From Mycobacterium sp. (GTDB taxonomy: Bacteria > Actinomycetota > Actinomycetes > Mycobacteriales > Mycobacteriaceae), in the NCBI GenBank assembly GCA_023264755.1, contig JAHFVB010000070.1:1-12649 (forward strand): a DNA stretch of 12,649 bases. The letters run 5' to 3'. The translations under genes were made by a program, and so were the position numbers. The notes below the pieces were generated by a model. The model worked only from the letters and a program-made list of their open reading frames with translations. It ran no database searches and had not been told where the DNA came from. This document shows positions 6,719 through 12,649 of this stretch, one piece after another. Numbering within the stretch: the stretch's first letter is position 1; each line of letters begins with the position of its first letter.

Positions 6719-7801
6719 TCAGGTGAAGGCGAGCCAGCTGGGCAGCGCGCGCTCACGGGAGTCGCACAACACCTGGTAGGTGTCGCAGGACCCCTTGGGG
6801 ACCCCGGCGCCCGCCCACATCCCGCCGGTGTCGCGGCGGAGCACGATGGCCGACGAGCCGCCGCCGTCGAGCAGGATGGCGGTGTCGCTGCCCAGTCCTC
6901 GGAACAGATCCTGAACCTGGTCGGGGGTGTAGCTGCCACCCTGGAACACGTAGAGCTCGTCCCGGCCGCGCGCGTAGGCAAGCGCGGTGCGGGCGGCCGA
7001 CGGACCGCCGTCGTTCATCTGCGCGGTGTCCCCGGGGGCGAGCAACCCGAGCCCGCTGACCGCGACGAACCTAGTGCCCTTGTCCATCAGGTCCTTGATC
7101 ACCGGGGACGCGGCGTCGTAGTCGTTGGAGGACTTCGGCGAGATGACGAACGGGGCGCCACCCACCGGAAGGATCATCGTCGACAATGCGGTCCACACTT
7201 CGTCTCCGCCGGAGAGCGCCTGCTTGCCTGCGTAGGCGACCGTTCCCGTGACGGCGACGTTGGCATTGCCCTGACCGCGGGTGTTGTCGACGTAGGCGCC
7301 CAGCGGCGAGCTGCAGCCCGTCGACTTCCACGAGCCGCCCTTCTGGCCGCGTACGTCGAAGAAGTTGGCGTTGATGGCAATGGTCGGCTGTCCGAGCGCC
7401 TGCCAGGCCTGTAGCGGGCTGTAGGTCTCGGACGCTTGCCACAGGCCCTCGCTGGTCCGTGCGCCCGGACTCCGCTCGCACCGGGCCTGATATCCGGTGT
7501 GGGAGTCGACGAGCAGCCGGGGCGTGAGCCGTTGCGAGGCGCCCTTGATGATCATCAGGTGCCCGCCGTTGGTGAGCTCGTACCAGCTACCTGCGGCGTT
7601 GAGCATCGGTGCCGGGTTGCCGCTGCCGAAGTTGTAGACCAGGTACGAGCCGCGGGTGTTCGCGATCGCGGCCGACAGCAACTCTCGGCCATCGGCGGCC
7701 CGGGCGAAGGGAGCACCGGCCGTCGCGGTCGCGGCAGCGCAAACCACCGCGGTCGTCGCGGACGCGACGAATCGGCGGAGTTTCGCGGGTCGGTGCAGCA
7801 T
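6719..7801 (-). CDS. Secreted phosphodiester glycosidase (NAGPA-type domain)
   Basis: This 360-residue protein has a Sec signal peptide: basic start (HRPAKLRR), hydrophobic core at 11-30 and likely cleavage after ARA near residue 35. The mature part has the hallmarks of the phosphodiester glycosidase/NAGPA (DUF2233) fold: INANFFDVRG (143-152), NDGGPSAARTALAYARG (263-279) and the active-site ILLDGGGSSAIVL (309-321). Enzymes of this group remove sugars from phosphodiester-linked glycans; the mycobacterial substrate is unknown, and an envelope glycan is only an inference. Mature Cys 108, 163, 339 and 346 could form two disulfides, as expected of an exported protein. The ATG at 7801 has a GAAAGGG ribosome site 5 nt upstream and a near-consensus promoter behind it. 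It is transcribed alone. Confidence 0.85.
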   Translation of the reverse strand: MLHRPAKLRRFVASATTAVVCAAATATAGAPFARAADGRELLSAAIANTRGSYLVYNFGSGNPAPMLNAAGSWYELTNGGHLMIIKGASQRLTPRLLVDSHTGYQARCERSPGARTSEGLWQASETYSPLQAWQALGQPTIAINANFFDVRGQKGGSWKSTGCSSPLGAYVDNTRGQGNANVAVTGTVAYAGKQALSGGDEVWTALSTMILPVGGAPFVISPKSSNDYDAASPVIKDLMDKGTRFVAVSGLGLLAPGDTAQMNDGGPSAARTALAYARGRDELYVFQGGSYTPDQVQDLFRGLGSDTAILLDGGGSSAIVLRRDTGGMWAGAGVPKGSCDTYQVLCDSRERALPSWLAFT

Positions 7802-7979
7802 GGCAGCCCTTTCGGCAGACTTATCCGAAAGTAAACAATAATCACAGGAACCTCACTGTCAACTTTCATCACAGCTGAATCACGCTTCAGAGACGGCCGA
7901 ATGACGTTGCCGGCTGGTCTTTTCCGGGGGCTGCCTCGGCAGAGGGGTGGAACGGGCGTCAAACGGGTATCTGGCGACC
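7802..7979. other. Intergenic region between divergent genes (longest gap)
   Basis: This gap of 178 bp separates the glycosidase (-) from the SRPBCC gene (+). The left half is AT-rich and holds the glycosidase promoter. CTGAA-N6-TTCAG (7875-7890), a small inverted repeat just upstream of that promoter, is a weak operator candidate. For the rightward gene only a poor -10 (TATCTG, 7968-7973) is visible. No small open frame or RNA gene is convincing. Confidence 0.5.
7835..7862 (-). promoter_or_regulatory. Sigma-70-like promoter of the phosphodiester glycosidase
   Basis: Read on the minus strand, a perfect -35 TTGACA (7862-7857) is followed by a 16-bp spacer and -10 TATTGT (7840-7835), predicting a start near 7828 and a leader of about 27 nt that includes the ribosome site. 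The surrounding bases are AT-rich compared with the window. This is the best consensus promoter seen here. Confidence 0.65.
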
Positions 7980-8411
7980 ATGCCCACTGTGTCGCGAACA
8001 TTCGCCGTAGCGCCCCCACCCACCAAGGTGATCGACTATCTGAAGGACTTCGGCAATGCCGAAGTCTGGGATCCCGGCACCCAGTCCTGCACCCGCACCG
8101 ATGCCGGACCCATTCGCGAGGGCTCCACATGGCGCAACGTATCCAAGATCGTCGGCGTCACTGCGGAATTGACCTACACGTTGGACACGTTGAGCGACCA
8201 CACGCTGGTATTCGTCGGCAAGAACGACTCATCGACGTCGGTCGACACGATCACTGTCGACCCCTCGGGTGCGGGCTCGGTCATCACCTATCAGGCCGAC
8301 CTCGAAATGAAGGGTGCGGCGAAGCTGCTCAACCCCGCGATGAAGCTCGTCTTCGAGAAGCTGGCCAACGACACCGAAAAGCAGCTGACCAAGGTGCTCA
8401 ACGGAATCTAG
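7980..8411 (+). CDS. SRPBCC / polyketide-cyclase-like ligand-binding protein
   Basis: This 143-residue soluble protein has the helix-grip (START/Bet v 1-like) layout: an N-terminal strand SRTFAVAPPPTKVIDYLKDF (residues 4-23) with the short helix, a VWDPGT segment, an antiparallel sheet with GSTWRNVSKI, and a long C-terminal helix from about 115 (KLLNPAMKLVFEKLANDTEKQL, in part). Such proteins bind hydrophobic ligands or act as cyclases, aromatases or dehydratases; many mycobacterial copies have no known role. The ATG at 7980 is preferred to an in-frame GTG at 7947 because homologous proteins begin with a short MPxVSRTF-like strand. The ribosome site is weak; a poor -10 6 nt upstream leaves a leaderless mRNA possible. 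The stop codon touches the 31-bp repeat array. Confidence 0.8.
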   Translation: MPTVSRTFAVAPPPTKVIDYLKDFGNAEVWDPGTQSCTRTDAGPIREGSTWRNVSKIVGVTAELTYTLDTLSDHTLVFVGKNDSSTSVDTITVDPSGAGSVITYQADLEMKGAAKLLNPAMKLVFEKLANDTEKQLTKVLNGI

Positions 8412-8487
8412 CGCGAGCGCTCATCCGGCACTCTGTTCTTCGCGCGAGCGCTCAACTGGCACTCTGTTCTTCGCGCGAGCGCTCATC
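8411..8487. repeat. 31-bp direct repeat array, 2.5 copies, filling a convergent gap
   Basis: Units start at 8411, 8442 and 8473; the third is cut after 15 bases. Each begins GCGCGAGCGCTCA and ends CACTCTGTTCTTC; only about four middle bases vary (TCCGG against ACTGG). Each contains the 8-bp palindrome GAGCGCTC. The first base is the last base of the SRPBCC stop, and the last two lie in the stop of the convergent lipoprotein gene, so the array is essentially the whole gap. On the minus strand a second TGA directly follows the lipoprotein stop, supplied by the repeat. There are no unique spacers, so it is not a CRISPR. Confidence 0.88.
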
Positions 8488-9778
8488 ACCGACCCGGCGG
8501 GGCCAGGCGATAGATCGCGTCGGCCTGGTCGTCGGTGATGTACACCGCGCCGTCGGGCCCGACGACCGCCGCGACGGGACGGCCCCACCGGGATCCGTCG
8601 GCCGCCTGAAAGCCGCCGACCAAGGTCTGCTGATTGCCCAGAGTGCCGTCGTGCCAAGGATAGAACGACACCTCGGGAGCCCGCGGCGGCTGGCGATTCC
8701 ACGAGCCGTGCACGCCGACCAATGCGCCATGGGCATACGGTTCGGGCAGGGCGCCGTCGACGAAGCTCAGGCCGAGTGGGGCCGAGTGCGCGGGCATGCT
8801 CTGTTCGATGGGCGGTAGCGCCGCGCAGTCCAGCTTGCTCCCGTCGGCATTGGTCTGCACGTCGCGGATCAACGCCATGTTCGCAGGGCCGCCGTCGGGA
8901 TTGCAGTAGGGCCAACCGAGTTCGCGGCCCGCAGTGACCTTGGCGATCGATTCGGGTGGGTGGTCGGCGACGTAGGCTCCGGTCACCTGCCCGTAGGACG
9001 GCCCCGCGTCGGGTACCGCGACGTCGTCCCGGTTGTTCACGGCGGTCCACAGCGAACCGTCGGGGGCCACCGCGAGCCCGGTGCCGTTGCGCACGCCGGT
9101 GGCGAACGGCTGAGCGGGTCCACCGCCGGGCGGGATGCGCATGATCGTGGCGCGCGGGGGCTGCTCCGACCGATCGCCGGCCGTGACGTTGCCGGTCGAG
9201 CCGATCGAAAAGTACACGGCACCATCGGGTCCCACCGCCACGCTCTTCAGGGCGTGTGCATAGGCGCCGCCCAGGTCCTGGCCGCCCGCGTCCGGCAGCC
9301 CAGTGGCCAGGAAACGGGGCGGTGACGTCGTCTCGTTGGCGTACTCGAACGCGTCCACCCGGTTGCTCTCGGCGACGTACAGGGTCGAGCCGGCGAACGT
9401 CAGTCCATGGGGTTGGTTCATGCCGCCGATCAGCAGCCCCATGCGCGGTCCAGCGCCGGTCGGGGCCAGCCGCGCCACCTGGCCGGCACTGGGAATCGAC
9501 ACCAACAGGTCGCCGTCCGGCGCCCACGCCGCCAGCCGCGGCTTCGGCAACCGCGTCCAGACCGCCAGCGTCCAACCCTTGGGCACCAAGGCCTTTCGCG
9601 GCTCGTCGAATGGCTGCTGAGCCATGTCGTCGGGCACCGATACGGTGACCTCGGCCAAGCCGCTGGGCGAGGTCGGTTCGGGCGCGGGAGACGGCGTGGG
9701 CCCCGAAGCGCAGCCCGCGAGCAGCAGGAGTCCAACGAGGCTGAGCTGGAACGACTTACGCGGCAGCAAGCCCGGCAT
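8486..9778 (-). CDS. PQQ-dependent sugar dehydrogenase-like lipoprotein
   Basis: This 430-residue protein has a lipoprotein signal: MPGLLPRKSF, hydrophobic 12-20 and lipobox LAGC with Cys23 as the lipidation site. A Pro/Ser-rich linker (26-39) leads to a beta-propeller of the glucose/sorbosone dehydrogenase type. Repeated strand motifs such as GPDGAVYF (183-190), APDGSLW (238-244) and GPDGAVYITD (407-416) mark the blades. Family stretches include HALKSVAVG (175-183), GWPYCNPDGG (288-297), HSAPLGLSF (331-339) and GSWNR (358-362). Homologues oxidise sugars with pyrroloquinoline quinone, but the activity and cofactor are not proven by sequence. No PQQ synthesis gene is in view. It starts 23 bp inside the pirin gene, and no other Met gives a sensible lipobox, so the pair is probably co-translated. 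It ends in TGATGA at the repeat array. Confidence 0.87.
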   Translation of the reverse strand: MPGLLPRKSFQLSLVGLLLLAGCASGPTPSPAPEPTSPSGLAEVTVSVPDDMAQQPFDEPRKALVPKGWTLAVWTRLPKPRLAAWAPDGDLLVSIPSAGQVARLAPTGAGPRMGLLIGGMNQPHGLTFAGSTLYVAESNRVDAFEYANETTSPPRFLATGLPDAGGQDLGGAYAHALKSVAVGPDGAVYFSIGSTGNVTAGDRSEQPPRATIMRIPPGGGPAQPFATGVRNGTGLAVAPDGSLWTAVNNRDDVAVPDAGPSYGQVTGAYVADHPPESIAKVTAGRELGWPYCNPDGGPANMALIRDVQTNADGSKLDCAALPPIEQSMPAHSAPLGLSFVDGALPEPYAHGALVGVHGSWNRQPPRAPEVSFYPWHDGTLGNQQTLVGGFQAADGSRWGRPVAAVVGPDGAVYITDDQADAIYRLAPPGR

Positions 9779-10520
9779 GCATCTCCCAAACCAAGATCTC
9801 GGACGGTTCGCTCGCCGTGACGCGCTGACCGCCGGAGGCGGTGAAACGCACCGCGTCGCCCTCCTGGAGCGAACCGGCCCCCTCCAGGGTGACGTCGCCA
9901 CGCGCGACGAACAGGTGCAGGTAGGGCGCCTGGGGTAACTCCACCGCGGCGCCGGGTTGCAGCCGCGCGACGCGAAGGGTGGCATAGCGGTTGCGGATGC
10001 TGATCGCGGTGTCGCCTGCGTGCTCTGGCATCCCGGAGGCGACGGTGACCAGCCCGCCGCGGAGCAGCTCGTCATCGATCTCGAGCTGCTGATAGCCCGG
10101 CGTCACGCCCGACTCGTCGGGGGCCACCCACATCTGGACGAAGTGCACCGGTTCGGCGTGCGCTTGCTCGCCGGTGAGCGTCCAGGAGTCGTTCTTCTCG
10201 GAGTGCAGAATGCCGCGTCCGGCCGACATCCGTTGCGCCAGGCCGGGGTAGATGACTCCGGAGTGGCCGGTGGAGTCCTGGTGGACCAGCGACCCGCGCA
10301 GCACCCAGGTGACGATCTCCATGTCGCGGTGGGGGTGGGTGTCGAATCCCGTACCCGGCTTGACGCGATCGTCGTTGTTGACCAGCAACAGGCCGTGATG
10401 GGTGTTCGTCGGGTCGTAGTGCGATCCGAACGAGAACGAATGCTTGGAGTCCAGCCACGAGATCTTGGTGGCGGCGCGGTCCGCTGCGCGGCGGATGTCG
10501 ACGGTTTCGGTGGTGGTCAT
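9756..10520 (-). CDS. Pirin family protein (Rv0181c-like)
   Basis: This 254-residue bicupin is close in size and position to Rv0181c (244 aa). The N-terminal cupin has HPHRDMEIVTWVLRGSLVHQDS (62-83) and GILHSEKN (103-110). His62, His64, His106 and Glu108 are the expected metal ligands, all present. FSFGSHYDP (29-37) is the usual pirin opening, and the second cupin runs to the C-terminus. Pirins bind iron; some are quercetinases and others are redox sensors or cofactors. Which applies here cannot be told. The ATG at 10520 has a GAGGAG ribosome site 7 nt upstream (10533-10528). The gene is transcribed away from a MarR gene 81 bp distant and leads an apparent two-gene operon with the lipoprotein. 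In M. tuberculosis the pirin follows sigG directly; here the MarR gene intervenes. Confidence 0.93.
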   Translation of the reverse strand: MTTTETVDIRRAADRAATKISWLDSKHSFSFGSHYDPTNTHHGLLLVNNDDRVKPGTGFDTHPHRDMEIVTWVLRGSLVHQDSTGHSGVIYPGLAQRMSAGRGILHSEKNDSWTLTGEQAHAEPVHFVQMWVAPDESGVTPGYQQLEIDDELLRGGLVTVASGMPEHAGDTAISIRNRYATLRVARLQPGAAVELPQAPYLHLFVARGDVTLEGAGSLQEGDAVRFTASGGQRVTASEPSEILVWEMHAGLAAA

Positions 10521-10547
10521 GCGAGCGCTCCTCGGGAGGTCTTCGCC

Positions 10548-10577
10548 AGCCTAGGTGGCCGGCACTGGACACGACAA
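10548..10577 (-). promoter_or_regulatory. Candidate pirin promoter
   Basis: On the minus strand, -35 TTGTCG (10577-10572) and -10 TAGGCT (10553-10548) are separated by 18 bp, giving a start near 10541 and a leader of about 20 nt that contains the GAGGAG ribosome site. The palindrome at 10580-10597 abuts the -35 on its upstream side. Confidence 0.5.
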
Positions 10578-10579
10578 CT

Positions 10580-10597
10580 TAAATGATGTGTCATATA
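10580..10597. promoter_or_regulatory. Imperfect palindrome, candidate MarR operator
   Basis: TAAATGATGTGTCATATA is an 18-bp near-palindrome: ATGA-N4-TCAT at the core, with TA at both ends and one mismatched pair per arm. The size and AT-rich character suit MarR-family dimers. It lies 5 bp before the MarR start and just upstream of the pirin -35, so one bound dimer could repress marR itself and affect pirin. Confidence 0.55.
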
Positions 10598-10601
10598 TTC
10601 C

Positions 10602-11048
10602 GTGTGGCTGTCCAGTGCGGAACAACGGGTGTGGCGGAGCTACCTGGCGATGACCGGCCGAATTCAAGCCGCGATGAACCGCCAACTGCAGCGCGACTGC
10701 GGACTCTCCCTGGCCGACTACGACGTCTTGGTGGCCCTCGACGAGCAACCGGGCTGTCGGATATCGGAACTCGGGCAGCGGCTGGGCTGGGAGCAGAGCC
10801 GGCTGTCGCATCAGCTGACCCGGATGCGCACCCGGGGGCTCGTCGCACGCCAGGGCGCCGACGACGATCGCAGGGCGGCCACCGTAGAACTCAGCGCCGC
10901 CGGGCGAGCGGCCCTGGAAGCTGCGGCCCCCGGGCATGCGCGATTGGTTCACGACCTCGTGTTCGCCGGGCTGACGGCCGACGACCTGCGCGCGGTGCAG
11001 CGCTGGACGTCGACCGTGCTCGAGCGGTTGGACGGTGGCGCCGGGTGA
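10602..11048 (+). CDS. MarR-family transcriptional regulator
   Basis: This 148-residue protein has the MarR plan: N-terminal dimer helix (WLSSAEQRVWRSYL, 2-15), winged helix-turn-helix at about 38-98 with RISELGQRLG (53-62) and recognition helix EQSRLSHQLTRM (64-75), a wing containing DDDRRAATVELSAAG (87-101), and a C-terminal dimer helix. The WL-EQ-W opening is typical of one actinobacterial MarR subgroup and supports the GTG at 10602, although no ribosome site precedes it. Cys33 and Cys52 are the only cysteines; redox sensing is possible but unsupported. It diverges from pirin across 81 bp containing a palindrome, so it is the obvious local regulator of the pirin-lipoprotein operon and of itself. 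It converges on sigG with 42 bp between the stops. Confidence 0.9.
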   Translation: MWLSSAEQRVWRSYLAMTGRIQAAMNRQLQRDCGLSLADYDVLVALDEQPGCRISELGQRLGWEQSRLSHQLTRMRTRGLVARQGADDDRRAATVELSAAGRAALEAAAPGHARLVHDLVFAGLTADDLRAVQRWTSTVLERLDGGAG

Positions 11049-11090
11049 CCCCGTCGACGAGGCCACCGCCCATGACGTCTCAGGCGATGC

Positions 11091-12113
11091 CTAAGCCAGC
11101 GTCTTGGGCAATCCGAACTTCTCGAACAAGCCGTCGGCGTGGAACGCCACCACGTGCGAGACGCCGTCCGGGCCGACCTCCAGCACGTGCAGCTGGAACT
11201 CCTCGTGCCGACCGGTGTCGCGATTGAGCATGTAAAGCGCGGCCGTCGGCTGGCCGTTGGCGGTGGTGCGCAGGAAGCGCATGTCGCCGGCCCCCTGCGC
11301 GGGGCAGTGCGTCTTGGAGAGCGCGACGATGTGCTCCGGACCCTGATACCAACCGTCGAAAGGCGGCATCTCGAACACCGCCTCGGCGGTGAACAGGGCG
11401 ACCAGCTTCTCCATGTCGTAGGTATCGAAGGCCTCGATGTAGCTGCTCAGCAGTTCCCGAGCCTCGGGAGACTCGGGTGCGGACGCGGGGTGATCCGCGC
11501 TGGGCTGAATCGAATCGAGTTGGGCGCGCGCTCGTTGCAGGAGGCTGTTGACCGCGGCGGTCGATGCGCCGATGGCCTCGCCCACCTCGGCGGCCTTCCA
11601 CTGCAAGACCTCGCGCAGGACCAGGACGGCCCGCTGGCGAGGCGAAAGGTGTTGCAGCGCCGCGATGAAGGCCAGCCGCACCGACTCCCGGGACTCGGCG
11701 ATCACCGACGGATCCGACGGGTCGTCCCGGGGCGCATCCGGCAACGGCTCCAGCCAGTTGATTTCGGGATGCTGGGCGATGTCTGCATATGGGTCGGAGG
11801 CGGCGGCGCCCAATCCCGAGGGCAGCGGGCGCCGTTTGCGACCGTCGAGCGCGGTCAGGCAGGTGTTGGTGGCGATGCGGTACAGCCAGGTCCTGATCGA
11901 CGACTTGCCCTGGAAGTCGTCGTAGGCCTTCCAGGCCCGCAGGTAGGTCTCCTGAACGAGGTCCTCCGCGTCGTGCAGCGAGCCGGTCATGCGATAGCAA
12001 TGTGCCTGTAGCTCACGCCGGTAGCGCTGTGCATGGGCAAGGAAGTCGTCCTTGTCGGGAAATCCCGCTTCGGGACCAACGGGTTCGGCCTGGTCGGCTA
12101 TGAGCACACTCAC
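11091..12113 (-). CDS. sigG: ECF-type sigma factor SigG with SnoaL-like C-terminal domain
   Basis: This 340-residue protein corresponds to Rv0182c. Sigma region 2 covers about 25-90, with DAEDLVQETYLRAWKAY (48-64) for -10 recognition and core binding. Region 4 covers about 143-205, with LSPRQRAVLVLREVL (156-170) and helix-turn-helix AAEVGEAIGASTAAVNSLLQRAR (174-196). Residues 219-335 form a SnoaL/NTF2-like domain (SYIEAFDTYDMEKLVALFT at 224-242), a tail that in related ECF groups modulates activity in place of an anti-sigma factor. I place the start at the GTG at 12113: a -10 hexamer lies 7 nt upstream, so the mRNA would begin there, and the TTG at 12143 would lie in the promoter itself. In M. 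tuberculosis sigG is DNA-damage inducible. It is divergent from the Rv0183-like gene. No MarR, pirin or lipoprotein gene can share its transcript without crossing the opposing marR. Confidence 0.92.
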   Translation of the reverse strand: MSVLIADQAEPVGPEAGFPDKDDFLAHAQRYRRELQAHCYRMTGSLHDAEDLVQETYLRAWKAYDDFQGKSSIRTWLYRIATNTCLTALDGRKRRPLPSGLGAAASDPYADIAQHPEINWLEPLPDAPRDDPSDPSVIAESRESVRLAFIAALQHLSPRQRAVLVLREVLQWKAAEVGEAIGASTAAVNSLLQRARAQLDSIQPSADHPASAPESPEARELLSSYIEAFDTYDMEKLVALFTAEAVFEMPPFDGWYQGPEHIVALSKTHCPAQGAGDMRFLRTTANGQPTAALYMLNRDTGRHEEFQLHVLEVGPDGVSHVVAFHADGLFEKFGLPKTLA

Positions 12114-12120
12114 CCACCCG

Positions 12121-12143
12121 AGGTTACCGAGCCGCTCCGACAA
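12121..12143 (-). promoter_or_regulatory. RecA-independent (PafBC-type) DNA-damage promoter of sigG
   Basis: Minus strand: TTGTCGGAG (12143-12135), 8 bp, then TAACCT (12126-12121). The published mycobacterial RecA-independent promoter is TTGTCRGTG-N8-TANNNT; the first box matches 8 of 9, the spacing is exact and the -10 fits. The start of transcription would fall at the GTG at 12113, making the mRNA leaderless. Confidence 0.8.
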
Positions 12144-12187
12144 AGTAGGCCGGTCAACTGCTGCGGGTGGCGTTCAGTTCGGCCCGC

Positions 12188-12649
<462 letters not shown>

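Noticed and set aside
6428..7414. A 328-codon open frame antisense to the glycosidase
   Set aside because: It spans the end of the kinase gene and the reverse of the glycosidase, is Gly/Arg/Val-rich and has no domain.
7950..7963. ECF-type promoter (GGAAC and CGTC) before the SRPBCC gene
   Set aside because: The two motifs are 3 bases apart instead of about 16, so they cannot form a promoter.
9779..10075. N-terminal extension of the lipoprotein frame into pirin
   Set aside because: The extension is Arg/Ser/Pro-rich shadow sequence of pirin, and the lipobox signal peptide begins only at the ATG at 9778.
10560..10577. Second PafBC-type promoter in front of pirin (TTGTCGTGT)
   Set aside because: No TANNNT follows at the required 8-bp spacing. 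The TAGGCT further on suits an ordinary 18-bp promoter spacer instead.
11139..12011. A 290-codon open frame antisense to sigG
   Set aside because: It is a composition-driven shadow with no recognisable domain, while the opposite strand encodes a clear sigma factor.
12113..12143. TTG at 12143 as the sigG start
   Set aside because: The TTG is the first box of a RecA-independent promoter, and transcription is predicted to begin at 12113.

Overview
The window is high-GC actinobacterial DNA. Gene content and order point to a mycobacterium, probably a fast-growing Mycolicibacterium-type species (inference). The left end is the tail of an mce1 lipid-import operon: the 3' part of mce1F, then four Mce-associated membrane proteins whose lengths (214, 323, 183, 277 aa) track M. 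tuberculosis Rv0175-Rv0178 (mam1A-D). The right end is a pirin, a SigG-type sigma factor with a SnoaL-like tail, and the start of a monoacylglycerol lipase very close to Rv0183. This mirrors the M. tuberculosis order Rv0181c-Rv0182c-Rv0183. The whole window therefore aligns with Rv0174-Rv0183, but the middle has been replaced and a MarR gene sits between pirin and sigG.

Layout. 1-4304 (+): mce1F (5' cut off), mam1A, mam1B (RDD-type), mam1C, mam1D, all overlapping head to tail. 4327-5013 (+): YoaK/DUF1275 membrane protein, whose stop codon lies in a 26-bp tandem repeat array (4987-5090). 5102-6713 (+): short-chain dehydrogenase and fructosamine-kinase-like protein, probably one transcript. 6719-7801 (-): secreted phosphodiester glycosidase. 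7980-8411 (+): SRPBCC protein. 8411-8487: 31-bp repeats that fill the gap between two convergent genes. 8486-10520 (-): pirin and a PQQ-dehydrogenase-like lipoprotein, overlapping by 23 bp. 10602-11048 (+): MarR regulator, divergent from pirin, with a palindrome in the shared promoter region. 11091-12113 (-): sigG. 12200-end (+): Rv0183-like lipase, 3' end cut off.

How the parts work together. The first block supplies the outermost MCE subunit and accessory membrane proteins of a fatty-acid/mycolic-acid importer. The MarR-pirin-lipoprotein block looks like a self-contained redox or stress module under local control. The sigG/lipase gap holds two back-to-back promoters that both appear to give leaderless mRNAs. 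The sigG promoter matches the RecA-independent (PafBC-type) DNA-damage promoter and fixes the sigG start at a GTG at 12113. No gap exceeds 300 bases; the longest is 7802-7979. I saw no tRNA, rRNA, CRISPR array, insertion sequence or phage gene, and no wholly new multi-gene system. The most unusual features are the two repeat arrays at gene 3' ends, the sigG promoter, and the MarR-pirin-lipoprotein insertion.
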